Assembly (NCBI GenBank): GCA_022605405.1
Contig: JABYQQ010000003.1
Span: forward strand, 62,001-126,000
Direction: 5' to 3'
DNA from: Earliella scabrosa
Taxonomy: Eukaryota > Basidiomycota > Agaricomycetes > Polyporales > Polyporaceae
Length of the DNA: 64,000 nt
Below the pieces are notes generated by a model that saw nothing but the letters and a program-made list of their open reading frames with translations, was not told the origin of the DNA and did not search any database. Below are positions 1-11,807 of the stretch, piece after piece. The position numbers and the translations under genes were made by a program. Positions within the stretch are counted from its first letter, which is position 1, and each line of letters opens with the position of its first letter.

Positions 1-3000
1 GTCCGGCGTAGCATGTACTTTCCAAGGTACGCCATGGAGCCATCATCTAGCAACAGCATACCTACTGCGCACGACAGGTCCTTCCTTCAAGCGCGGCCCA
101 CCTAAGGGATACATCCACTCGATCGAGCAGCGATGGAACCAGGTCGAGTGCCTATTGGCAACCATCATGGAGTGCCCTCGTGCACAAGATATTGTCAATG
201 ACCTCCGCAGCGATGCGTTCGCCAACGCCATCCTCGATCGCGTGCAAAATGGTCCTTATGTAAGGCTACTTGGGTTTTGATGCGTATACCGCGACTCACT
301 TATGGCAGGGTACAAGGAGCCGCATGCAACAGCGACAAGAACCAACTAGCGAAAGCCTCTATGCGTCGCTCATGGAAGTCCCGGAACATACCCCGGTCAG
401 GGAGGACCGGCGGTCCCGTAGACAGTCTCGAGTATCCAGGGAGATTGTGTCTCAGGGTACGAATGGTATGCATAGACATGTACTGGTTGCGAGCTCGCTT
501 ACCCTGTACATAGATCCCACTGTTTCTGCCACTCCTACCAGAGAGTGGCAGGACCAACTGTCGCGCAGACTTGCACATGGCACTGGTCAATGGGCGTATA
601 CGACCCCCGTCAGCCCTCCCTCTCGATCATCGTCATCTGCAGGTGGCTCTGCCGAGTACTCGAGGACTCGGCGAAGACTAGATTGGCCCTTGAGTGGCTC
701 CTTGCAGCAGAATTGGGACAATTTGTATACACTACCGGATACGTCTCGTATGTCCTTCCGCGAGTTTTCCGTCTCATGTCTTCTCACTTCCTTGCGGACA
801 TAAGGGTCGGAGCCCCTCCATGTCGACGAAACTGCCGAAGCCTTCGGGCATCTCTCAGTGGATCAGAATAAGGAGGTTCGTATCCTCGAATGCAGCGTCG
901 TACTCATCCGTTGATACCTGTCGCCCTAGTTTCGATATCACGGTCCTGCTTCGGGCCTGCCACTGTTGGCGCAGAGCCATCGCAAGGCGGGGGATGACCA
1001 GCAGGAAAATCGCATCTGGTGAGTCCGGTTTATGTCAACAGCATCTCGAATGGACCACCCACTGACCTGACCTGGCTTACAGGAAATTTATGGCGAATGT
1101 CGATCCTGAGTCAGCGCCGTACGACTTGATCGCCGAAGAAGAGGACGTTCCAGTCCAGATGCCGCCACCAGAGACGCGTCGGCATCTTCTTGAACTTTAC
1201 TTCACCTACGTCCACAACTTCTTCCCGGTCGTCCACAAGCAGGATTTCCTGTATCACTACCACTCACTGTAAGTGCGATTCACCGGAATACTGCATGAAC
1301 TGTAGACGCTCACTCTCGCGTTCTAGCGAGTACGTGTCATCCTAGACGGTTCAACCGCACTGTGCTGACGAGTCTGCGAAATAGGACCGTTGGTGCACCA
1401 CCACCGGCAGCACCGCGGACGCCCCTTAGTCATCATCCCATGCAGCGACCATGCAAGATTCTACTTCTTTCGATGTTCGCGATAGCGGCGCGTTACTCAC
1501 ATAGGCAAGAGGATCATTTAACACATGACGAAGCCAATATATCCCGAGCTGGGCAGCAGTACGCCGAAGATGCTCACAAGCTCCTCAGTGAGTGTTGCGT
1601 GCAACTCAAACGATTCGTGCGTACTAATGCGGTCATGCAGATCGAAAGTACCAAAGTAGCAGGCCGTCTACATGTCAAGCGCTCCTCTTGCTGGCCATCC
1701 GGGAGTTCGGAATGGGTGGGAGACAAAGCTGCACTTCACTCCGTTGAACAGTAGCTGACGATGCGGGACAGGTGCCATGGACAAAGGATGGTTGTACAGC
1801 GGTACGTCGAGCCCCGACTTCTTCGTCTGAGGCGACTCTTAAACTCGGGTTTTGTTGTACAGGCATGGCACTGCGCATGGTTCGTAAGACACATCACAAC
1901 TGATGAACGAAGCAATACTGACATTGATGTCTCAGGCTGTGGATCTAGGCATGAACCGCAACGCCGATAACTGGACTACAGATGGCACACAATCCATATT
2001 CACCGACGTCGAGAAGCAAATCCGGAAGCACATCTGGTGGTCTTGCTGCATTTCAGACAAGTATGTGCCGTTTCTCATCGTTGCGACCCTTGGCTCAATG
2101 TACCATATGCAGGCTGTCTGCCGTATGGTTGGGTCGGCCGATCACCTTCCGTGCAAATGATTACTCCACTGCATTACCTGACATCAGTGAGGTGGATCCA
2201 TGGTCCCAGCCTATCCCTAGTGCTTGCTCTCACCGCATTCGTGCCCAGGTCGATGACAATGAGATGTGGCAACCATACCCAGCGGGCATCCTTGGCGAGT
2301 TCACGCCACAGCCAGCCAGGTTGATGTCTTCCTTCCGAGAAGCATGCCGCCTGTGTACGTACCACGCTCACCTTTGACCACCACGACTTGTAATAACTGC
2401 GGGAAGCAGCGGTGATTATCACGGACATCATGGACAAGATTTACCCGGTTCAGTCATCCTCGGGAGACACTCGGCGGATGTTCGAAGAACTCGAGTCGCG
2501 TCTCAACAAATGGTTGATCGAGTTGCCTGAGCATCTGCGGTATCCAACGAACGACAATCGCGCGACCGTGTTACCACACATTCTAATGCTCCACATCGAG
2601 TATCACGCTGCCGTACTGTTGCTTCACCGGGCATTGTGCGTAGTACTTCGTATCATGTCGTCGAGAGAGCTGACAGATATTCGCACAGCCTGCCTCCGGA
2701 CGACGAGTAAGCTTCATGTCATCGCGATGCTACGGAAAAATCCTGACCCTCTCATCAGGTCGCATATGCAGAGTGACCCTCTCGGCTTGAAAGCGTTCGA
2801 CGTCTGCTCGGCTGCTGCTAGCCAGATCTGTTCTATGGGTACGTCCGTTTTGTAGTGCTGGTCGTCAGACACTTATTGCTGCGTGCAGCGGATGCGTATA
2901 ACGAGAGGTTTGGCCTCGAGAGAGCGCCCCCGTTCTTGTGTATCTACCTCCAAGCCGCCGGCATCATGCACGTTATAACATGTAAGCCGTTCATACATTC

Positions 3001-3801
3001 TTGTCTGCCCGACATGATGAAGCGATCCCTCTTCCAGTGGCACGCCGTCCATGGGACCCTCAAGCGACGCTCGGACTCACCCGGTGCATAGCGGCATGCA
3101 AGAATATGGAGGTACGACTACTCGCCTGTCTTCTCGGGCCGGTCTACATTCTGACGTTTTCGCAGAAACTCTGGCCAACTGCAATGCGTATTCGTGCCTT
3201 GCTCGAAGGCGCCAAGGTGCGACTAGACGACTCTTCGTATACAATGGACGTCGGTCAGGCCGGTCGACGCAAGCGTAATGTCGAAGACGCACTTGGAAGC
3301 TCGAGGAATTCAGACATCAACGCGCGAAACATATACGGGATGCCGGTAGTAGACGGCTACGCGGACCAGCCCGCTACGAGCGCTGCGTGGGATCATGCGC
3401 ACAACGCGAGGATGGTCGCGCAGAGTCTAGGAATTGGACCGAGCGCGGAAGCCTCGACGTCGTTCTACCCAGGGTACCAGTGGTGGCCTAGTCAGCTTCT
3501 TACGACCGAAGGACTGACGCACATGGCGTTGTCTGCCCCCATGGACCTTCCATCCGTCAGCGCGCCAATGTCTTACAGTGCGATGACTGGATACACGCAC
3601 CCGCCGCAGCACGTCCCGCACAGTGGCCCGCACACGCACCATACGCAGCACGCGCAGTCGCAGGAGCCGTTCACGTTCGGGCAGGGAGACCTGTCCCGGA
3701 ACTTCGTGCAGAACGTGAACTATCCGAACAACTTCAGCTTCTCCCAGCCGTACTCGACCCATCCGGGCGACCATGGTCACGATCTTCCGCCTCAGCAGTG
3801 A
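1..3801 (+). CDS. Fungal Zn2Cys6-type transcription factor, 5' end missing
   Basis: This gene is cut by the left edge of the window. After an intron near 30-81, the first visible exon encodes KRGPPKGYIHSIEQR, the linker that normally follows a Zn2Cys6 DNA-binding cluster in fungal activators; the cysteine cluster itself should lie just upstream. The exon at about 1088-1271 encodes LELYFTYVHNFFPVVHKQDF, the start of the fungal transcription factor middle homology region (PF04082-type). Further exons up to about 3100 continue that helical domain. The last exon (about 3180-3801) is a low-complexity Pro/Gln/His/Ser-rich tail ending HDLPPQQ, as expected of an activation region. Introns are about 50-70 nt. 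The regulon cannot be inferred from the sequence. The coding call is firm; individual splice sites were not all resolved. Confidence 0.8.
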
Positions 3802-4206
3802 TCCAGTTAGTCGATGCTTGAGCTATGTGTTACGGTGTTTAGACGCGTTTTGTGCATGTGCTCGCAGATGGAGTGTACTGTAGTTTATCATGCTTCTCGG
3901 TGCGGAGATCTTGGACCGTTGCGGTCGATGGCTTGTGTTTTGACTAACGTAGAGCTCGCCTTGTAAAGTAAATATTCTATGGACCTCTCCAGGACTAGGA
4001 CTATCGTAAACTCTATTGATGTTGCCATGTACTCATGCTTGCGAGTCCGATTACATACGGAACGAGACAGCGACAGATAGCGAAGTGCGGGATGATGTTG
4101 AGATAGTACGGTGCCAACATGATGGTCGTGTTCAGTTCCGAGTCCATATGAGCGCGTTATCTATGTAGACGTGTAGCTTGGACAACTCGTCCACCGTCTG
4201 AGTGGG
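3802..4206. other. Convergent intergenic region
   Basis: This lies between the 3' ends of the transcription factor (+) and the transporter (-). It is more AT-rich than its surroundings and contains TAAAGTAAATATTC near 3964, a plausible 3'-end or polyadenylation area. I see no coding signal. Confidence 0.5.
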
Positions 4207-6260
4207 CTAAGCTTGTCGTTTAGCGCGCCGCTTGGCCCTCCATACTGGTCCGTAATGAAGAAGGACCCAATACGAGGGCGAGAAGACTATGCATATGCCT
4301 GTAAGGAGAACGTAGGTCCAACCCGATCCGAGGCGATTAAGCATGATGTCAATGACGGACACTGCGCCTGCGCCCAAGGTACACCGGACGAGGTTATTCT
4401 AGGGCAGTCTGGTAAGGCACGGGCAGCACGGAGGGAAAGGCTGTCGAGTACGTACACATGCTGTGATAGCTGAGCCGTGTTGCGGGACAAGGTCGACTAT
4501 GAGTGTCTGAGTACTACCCATGATCGACATGCACGTCCAGCCGACTACATGATATAGATCAGCGCTAGCTCTGACTTAAGCACACAACAGGTTACGCACT
4601 GATGACCTGCAAGATGAGCGGCCCGGCGAGGGAGACCTTCGCCTGTAGACACCAGCCGTACCCGATGCAAGCCGCCGAGTAGGCGACAAACATGAAGGGT
4701 GTAAGCCTGAGTCTTGCATATTCTATCGGAAAGTTCTCCTCCTTGGTGACGTCTTCCGGCGATATTTTCTTCTCAGTATCTCGCTCGAGCTGGCGGAGCA
4801 TTTTCCGTTTGACGCGCTGGTAGTCCCAGTCGAGCATCTCGCCATTCACCACCCCTCCCACAAGCATACCACCTCCGACAGCGAGGAAGCACAGTCCTAT
4901 CTCCGTCTCCGTGAGGGACGGATACGTCGACTGGAACAGTGTAGAGATGGTCGCGGTGACGCAGTAGAAGAGGGCGTAGACTAAGGCGTTGAAGAAGAGC
5001 GTGAGCGTCACGTCGGGATAGAGGAAGAGTAGGAGCGGGTTCGCGAAGCCGCGCCGTGGTCCCCTCGAGGCATGATTTGGACTCTGTTGCGTCCTTCCGA
5101 TGATGGGAATGACAGGGCGATAGGCCTTGGGAGGTGGGACACTTCCGTCTCCCACCATCGCGCGCAGAGTCTCTGGAAATAGTCTGACATGAATTATTAG
5201 TGCGACGCAGGTGGCCGACTCGGTCATGAATGGTACTTGCAGGATTATGATCACAGCGCATACGCCTGCGGAAATGACTAAAAACCAGAATATTGACCTG
5301 CGGACTCTCGGTGATCGATCTCATGTTAGCGTGCCAACGTCGGGCGCACTTACCTCCAGCCCAACTTGTCCGAGAGAACACCGCCGAGGACAGGACCGAG
5401 ACAGGGTCCCACCATCGGACCGATGTTCCATATGCCGAAGAAGCTGCCACGCTCAGCGGGTGCGGCAATGTCTACGATGACCCCAGCGCCTGGAATGCCT
5501 CACGTAAACATCCGCAAAACTGTCGGGGTATGGAGCAGCACTGACCAAGCGCGATGGTGCTTGCTGAACCGGCCGCTTGCAGGCATCGGAGCACCATAAG
5601 CAGCCAGTACGCGTCGGTGGGAACGAGCGCGAGACCGACACATGCTAACGAGAGCACCACCATGCATCCTATCAGCATCGGTCGTCTTCCCCAACGGTCG
5701 GACAAGGTGCCCCAGAACATAGGTGCTACAGCGATGCACAAGATGGGGGTGCACAAGATGGTCAGTAGATGTGGACTGGACTAGCGGACGGGGGAACTCA
5801 CAAAGTCCTTGGACGACCATGTATACTGTAACGGTCAGGTTAATCAACTCTGTAGATGCGTTGAAGGCCGTAGCAATGGTGGGGATAGCAGGAAAGTATA
5901 TGTTTGCTGTCAGCGGACTACAACCCCGAGTCGATTCAGCGGCCGCCATGTACATCCATACTGGAGAAGGCGAACGAACCTGAATATCGCAGCGAATGCA
6001 GAGACAGCGACAATGAACCACTTCTCTCTGGGCGTGTAAATGCTATACGGCTTCTCTACATCGGGCCTAGTATGCGACTGAGTAGAAGACACGCTCTGTG
6101 GTGTACCGTCGTCTAGAACGCACCGTCAGCAGAGAAAGGGCACGATTGACCGAAACGTACCATTGCGCCCGTCACTCTGAAGCTCAGAAGCTGGAGAGAC
6201 CGGGATTGTAGGGTTATCGCCAACGTCATTGTCCGCGATTGGCTGTGGTTTCCTCTCCAT
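4207..6260 (-). CDS. Major facilitator superfamily transporter (DHA1, multidrug:H+ antiporter-like)
   Basis: A 12-helix MFS transporter of the DHA1/Qdr-Tpo type, expected in the plasma membrane and probably exporting drugs or small organic molecules by proton antiport. The start at 6260 opens a hydrophilic N-terminus ending in TPREKWFIV before helix 1. The exons at 5917-5802 and 5725-5546 give SPLTANIYFPAIPTI and, across a splice, QGLSPMFWGTLSDRWGRRP, which contains the loop 2-3 motif A. The next exon carries GPCLGPVLGGVLSDKLGW (motif C region) and then FPETLR. Two further introns near the 3' end (donor at 4600, and one in 4400-4460) restore the last helices, with STQTLIVDLVP and NNLVRCTLGAGAVSVID before the stop at 4207. 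Oddity: the segment at 5184-5236 has intron-like ends but is 53 nt long and open in frame; see findings. Confidence 0.85.
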
Positions 6261-6625
6261 CGCGATTTTTCAGGCGGTACGGATGGGGGAAAAGCACGAG
6301 CTGGTCATGAAGGGGACGGAGAGGACCAGAAGGGATTCTATAGACCTGCAGGTGCACACACCCGCCCGGGATTGCGTCTGGGTTCACGTACGTATCGTAT
6401 ATCAGACTTGCCATTTCGGTCTTTCACACCCACTATCGGCCGACGGCACCCGAGCCGACGACGCCACAATGTCCTCGCAGTCATGAGAGCAGCCGCACAT
6501 CTCAGCATCGTATACGTATGGGTCGCATGCTGCCTGGGATTCCGTGCAACGGTATGAGACATGGACTACAGCAGTAGAGATACATCACCTAGAAGAGTCC
6601 CAACGAGTACAGCCGATATCCCCGC
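6261..6625. other. Intergenic region between two minus-strand genes
   Basis: This should hold the promoter of the MFS gene (start 6260) and the 3' UTR of CWC25 (stop 6626). Short open frames on both strands look random. I see no further feature. Confidence 0.4.
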
Positions 6626-8012
6626 TCAGTCCGCATCCACGCGCATCTGCCCACGTCCTCTCCTGATACGCTCCTCGAGGCCTCCGCCTCCGCCGAAAAC
6701 CTTCTTCTGCTCATGACTAAGAAAGCCACCCATACCCTTCGACTTCTCCCGGGCACGTTCCTCCTCCTCCTGTTCTGCTTTCTCCTTCTCCAGCAGCTGC
6801 GTGAGATGCTCGCGGCGTTCAACGGAAAGCGAGGTGGCGTTGGAGGTCATGGCGGCGAGACGCGCAGCGCGATCGTCGGGGCGATCGACTGGCTTCGTGC
6901 TCGGACGAGGGGGAGGGGGGCTCATACGAGTGCGTTTCGAGGGGGCAGGCTCAGCTCGCCGTGGGCTGCGACTCGCACTCCTCCGTCGTTTCCTGCTGTC
7001 GTAGTCGTCCCGATGTCTCGGGCTAGGACTCCTGCGACGCCGAGAGTCATAACCGGTGTCGTCTGATTCATCCGACCGCGGCCATGTCTTGACTCTCTCC
7101 GAGTCCTTGTTGTCGCGGTAGCGGTCAGGAGTACGATCCCGGCTCCGACCACGACGACTCGACCGGTAGTCGTCCCTGCGATCGTCGTCGTACCGTGGGC
7201 GGGGAGCAACGGGCGAGCGAGAGCGACGGTCGTATGGGCTTGGTGAGCGTCTGCGAGAATACCGCTCCCTCGAGTCGCGCCGCCTCTCCCTGTCGGAGGG
7301 CGAGCGTGATCGCGAGTGCGAGTCTGCCCTATGCTTGTCCTTCCGGTGCTTGTGCTTATCCTTCTTCTTGTCCTTCTTGTCCTTCTTATCCTTCTTGGGC
7401 TTGATGCCGTTCCGCTCCTGCAGCTCGCGGAGACGAAGGGGGTTGGACATGAGGGCCTGGTAGGCTGCCTGCTCCTGCTGCTTGATGGCGAGAAGGGGAT
7501 CCTCGCGGATCTTGGCAGCGGTGTCGCGTACCGTGTTCGCGTACTGGGTAGCAATGAAGTTCTTGTGGGCAGCTCCGATCTATGCGCTCGGTCAGACACG
7601 CTCGGTCGCGGATGGCAGCGTCGTACACACCTTCTCGTTCTCCTCTGCCGTCAGGATCTTGTCAACCCGCTTCTTACCCAGAAGGTAATCCTCCAGGTCA
7701 TTGGCATTCTGGTTGCTCCCCGTCGCTGGAGTCGCGTACATCCAGTCCAGTTTCTCCTGCCGCTTCTTGCCCGTCTGCTCCTCCTGCAGCCTCTGGAGCT
7801 CTTGCAGCTGACGCTCCTCCTCCTTCTCCTTGCGAAGCTGGTCAAGTTTCTTCTTCTCTTCCAGCTATATAGGATACTTGTATCAGTGCACCGAAGCAAC
7901 TGCGATCACAAAGCCGACATACCGCTTTCTTCTCCTCAAGCCACACCCGCTCCTGGTTCTTCAACAGGAGCGGGTGCCAGGACTTCTTCATGTTCAAGTC
8001 ACCGCCACCCAT
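6626..8012 (-). CDS. cwc25: Pre-mRNA-splicing factor Cwc25
   Basis: Cwc25 is a nuclear spliceosomal protein that joins after Prp2 action and promotes the first transesterification step. Three exons (8012-7923, 7864-7631, 7579-6626) sum to 1,278 nt, or 425 residues. The N-terminus [16 protein letters not shown] is the near-invariant start of the family. It is followed by a Lys/Glu-rich helix, then [24 protein letters not shown] and [16 protein letters not shown], all characteristic blocks. The second half is an Arg/Ser/Asp-rich low-complexity tail with a KKDKKDKK run (near 7345-7405) and RS dipeptides, as in other basidiomycete copies. Both introns have GT-AG ends. It is transcribed divergently from the gene starting at 8200, only 187 bp away. 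Confidence 0.93.
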
Positions 8013-8199
8013 CTTGACTAGCTTCTTCGAGGACGAGCGTAAAGATTATGATGTGAATGAGCCAAGCAGGAGAAGGAGTTGAGCAGAGAGAAAGGCAGGA
8101 CAACGGCCGACGTCGCAGCACGATGGAGTTGAGTAAGAGGCGCTGTTTGTCCGTGTTGATCTTCAAAGCGAGTCGCGAGTGATTAGGCGCCGGTACAAT
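8013..8199. promoter_or_regulatory. Bidirectional promoter between CWC25 and the voltage-sensor-like gene
   Basis: Only 187 bp separate the two divergent start codons, so both promoters and both 5' UTRs must share this stretch. I see no convincing TATA box. Confidence 0.5.
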
Positions 8200-9304
8200 A
8201 TGGCTAGTACACGACGACCTCGAGCCGCGTCCCTGACTCCCGGATACATGTCTTCCACCTTCGACCAGCGATTGGGAGACCTCGAGGCCGGCGAGGGTGA
8301 GGCCCTCAATGGCGCGCCTCCACCAGTGTACGTCCCGCTCGTCAGACATGGTCTTGCTAACTCATGGACACCTAATAGCATGTCCGTACCCTGACGTTGT
8401 AGACCTACACGCTCAATATACTCTATGACGCGGGATGAGATTGCGAAGAACATCGCGAACAGATTCGTCCACTCGGGGACGTACATCATCCTTTACCTCG
8501 CCATGGCGGGGCTCTCAATCACCACTGTCGTTCTCAGTCTCGTAAATGACTGTCCGACACTACCCTTCTACATCCTGGAGTTCATCATCAACGGTGCAAT
8601 GATTCTGGAGGTCGGGATACGCTTCGTGGCTTTCGGACGGGTGCGTGCACGTCATGCTAGAACCAAATATGTGTTGTCCGACCTCACCCTCCTTCCGCAG
8701 CAATTCTGGAAGTCACTCTGGAACATAATGGATTTGGTCCTGACCGCGTTCTGCGTGATCACGCTCCTCTTCATCTTCTTCGCCGGATGCGGCAACACGA
8801 GCAAGGAGGAAGAACTGCTCGACACGTTACTGCTCGTCGCACGTAACGTGCTCCAATTCGCTCGGCTTGCGATAGTCATGAGGCAGTACGTCCTGTCCAA
8901 CATTCTGATGCTGTCCTGCGTACCTTGTCCCCCTTGCCCTCTCCACTCCTTCCGAGTCCCCATTATCTCCACTCCTCCACCCCAAGCTCGCCGGGCGTAA
9001 CGCATCTTTACACCATGGTTGCTGACACACCGCTCGCAGGTCCGGCCAGTCAATATTCACCCGCCCGAAGCCGATAGACCTGTCGGCTGCCCGGAGACGC
9101 GGGGTCTCCACGCTCGACATCGACATGGAGGATGACGATGACGCCGGAGAGCTTGGAAGGCCGCTCATCCGGAGCGACGTCGTCTTCGACGCGGGCGACG
9201 AGCCGCCTCAGCGCACTCAGCGCGCTCCCATGTCGGACATGCCGCGCGCGGTGCAGGCGGCACAGGACCGTGATGTGGAGGACATGTGGGCCGAGTTGGG
9301 CTGA
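8200..9304 (+). CDS. Stand-alone four-helix voltage-sensor-like membrane protein
   Basis: Four exons (8200-8327, 8403-8640, 8701-8885, 9040-9304) sum to 816 nt, or 271 residues. A short polar N-terminus leads into four hydrophobic segments at roughly residues 70-90, 98-118, 128-152 and 163-182. The second ends EVGIRFVAFG, the third starts WNIMDLVL with Asp133, and the fourth is TLLLVARNVLQFARLAIVMR with Arg170, Arg177 and Arg183. This order and the S3-like NIMD motif resemble the S1-S4 sensor of Ion_trans channels, but no S5-pore-S6 follows. Instead there is an acidic cytosolic tail (DIDMEDDDD) ending VEDMWAELG. Unlike Hv1 proton channels, the first helix has no Asp and the fourth lacks the RxxRxxR repeat. 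It may be a channel remnant, an endomembrane protein or a regulator. The gene model is firm; the function is unknown. Confidence 0.75.
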
Positions 9305-11807
9305 TGATGTACGTTCGTACGAGATATCCGGAACGCTTTGTCCTCTTGAGCTGAGACTGATTTGTATCGCGCACAGGACGGCCCGGTCGGCGTGGCCGCT
9401 TGGTAGTTGAGTTCTGAGTAAGTGTCGAGTTGTATCCGGACATCGATGCTTCGTGTGAGAGCGCGCGGCTGATGGACTTGTACAGATCCATGCAATATCA
9501 TCGTATGATCATCCGCGAGCGTCGAATTGCGTAACGAAAGCTTGTTCGGAACTGCGCCCATCTGCATGTTGCTTGTGCCTGTGAGTGTTGGATCTGTCCG
9601 CGGTGAACGCCAATGCAGATGAACGTTGGGGCACCGGGGGGCACTGCACCCCAGACGTCGTCTTCTGCGTCATGTATCTGTATGCGCAGAGTGCCGCTAT
9701 CCATCCTCGTGTTCTATCAATGTTGCGTTATGCTGCTGCGCGTGTAAATGTTAGAAGTCCTGGTTATGTCACGGTCATTGTCCGACCCCTGCTTCTTCAC
9801 TAGGCCGTGAGAGGTATGTCCGCTCCGTCTGCCTTGCGTATCTCCGCCGCTAACGATCCGAGGAGCCTTGGGCAGGATTTTCCTGGCTTGAACACCGGAG
9901 GCGTTCTATCAGCGCGTTCTGATCATGCGCTTCGCCCTCAGTAGAGGCTTGATGGCTATGGGACGCCCACGGCGGCATTGACAGAATGCTATCGCAGTGC
10001 CATGGGCTTCGACCGTGCGTGGGCGAGTGACCGCAACGTTGCCTGCCCTTCGCGTACTGCATTCAGATTGAGTACGGAGCTTGCCTGCAGGATCTCGAAC
10101 CCTAACGGCTTCAACATGCCAGCCTTGAGGTTCTCTTCGGTGAAGGCGTTTGCCACTAGATGGCTTCGGTGATGATGGTGATCTCGCGCGCTGGTAAGCT
10201 GGCTACAGAAGACGGCACATCGCCTTCGCTTTTGTGCTCCTGGATGACGTTTACTGCCCTCTCTCCGGGCGTGCGGACGTTCGCCCGGTCTCTCTGATCG
10301 GGCATTTTCTCGTTCGGTAAGCACGAATATTACGACCGTTGACAGTGCATTCTGTAGACTGATCTGCGCATAGGCTAGAGGGGCGGTAGAAGTTACACTG
10401 CGCTCCGAAGGAAAACGAGGCACTGGGGTTGCCCCGACACGGGAGTAATAGCGACAAAACTTCCAAATTCCATTCCTCCGCGTGCGGCGGCCGTAAGGAC
10501 CATTTTCTGCGTCTGTTGGGAGAGAGCCCGGAGCGCGAGAGGGGCGCGAAGCGAATATTTCGTCCGTGTCGGGATTGGGTGTGAACGCGCGGACTGAGAC
10601 ACGGCGATACTGAACGTGGTTGAAGGCTCCGAGGCTTCTGGGGTTCTAGCCTGGTTTCTGGCCCCTTGCCGCCCTTACCGCTCGCACGGCGGGACCGAGA
10701 GCGTATTGTATCGTATGACGGCACAGGGGCGGGGAAGGTTGCCTGGGGCGACGGGGTGGCGTCGGCTGGAGGCGATTTTCGAGAGAGCTGTCTGGCCAGG
10801 GACGTTTTACGTTGGCCGGTGGCCGGGCGCGCTGTGCGCGTAATTGTGCTGTAACGCGTTTGTAGTCTCGCTCGTCTGTCGCATCCGTGTAGTCGAGTAC
10901 TCTCTTGCGGTTTAGGGCGTTCACTGTTCAGGCGAGGTAGCTGGCTTGATTCTTAATTATTTGGCGGCGTCATAGATTGAGGGTGCGGGCGCTAGCGGAC
11001 GGGGCCTTGTGGGGCCGCACTGGCCGCCTCGTGCGTCGGCGAGATCGGCGGGCGACTGGGTGCGGGTGGCCAGGGGAAGAAAAAAGAAAGAAGGGAATAG
11101 CAGGAGCTCGTGGGCGCGGAGCGCATGACCGGGAGGCGCACGGCTGGCGTCCCGGGTCGGCGGGCCAGAGATCTCCAGCAGGTGGATCGAGGCGCCGCGG
11201 GAAGATATCGCGTTGATTGGCGGCGCCTCTGGCGCGAGGGGCGCACCTTCGCGGCGGGAGCAAAGCACGCACGTGCTCTTCCCGCGCCGCGGCCGCCTGC
11301 GCGCGAATTGACGGCGGGCGGGCGCGGGAGGCGGGCGGACAGTGCGGGGGCGTCGCGGCGGGCGGGCGCGGAGAAGAGAGAGGGCATGCAGATCCTGGCA
11401 GCCGGACCTGGGACGGAGGAAGCAGGGCAGAGGCCGGGAGGAGGGGATGCACGAAAGGGGAAGTGGGCGAATTAATTGAGTCTGATATGGGCGGGCGTCT
11501 GGCGCTGGACCCTCTGGTCGACATCCGCGGTCGCGACGGGCAGGACGGCTGCGAGCGCAGAGCAGCTTCAGCCCGCTTTCTTCTGTCTCTGCTGCTGTCC
11601 TCCCGCCCTCTCCCGCCCCGCCCCCGCTCCCCGCCCTCCCGCCCCACGTCTACATGGCGTGAGCCCGCCGCCTGAGCTCCGTCGCCCTAGCAGCCCCATC
11701 GCTGCTCCGCGCCGTCCCGTCTGTATCACTGATCCCCAGCTCGCCCTCGCCCTCCCCATCACTCCCCTACCGCTCTCAGTCCACGCTCCTTTCGTTCCAT
11801 CTCTCTT
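9305..11807. other. 2.5 kb GC-rich region without a supported gene
   Basis: No frame here shows a recognisable domain or consistent exon structure. Open frames on both strands between 10250 and 11680 overlap each other and come from high GC content and a scarcity of stops. The part at 10960-11680 is very CpG-rich, and 11560-11800 is strongly pyrimidine-rich on the plus strand, as in a fungal core promoter and 5' UTR. The likeliest role is a long promoter or leader for the gene at 11808, possibly with a non-coding transcript. Confidence 0.45.

Noticed and set aside
10251..11647. Several 100-225 codon frames on both strands
   Set aside because: They overlap each other and lack recognisable motifs; the region is GC-rich with few stops.
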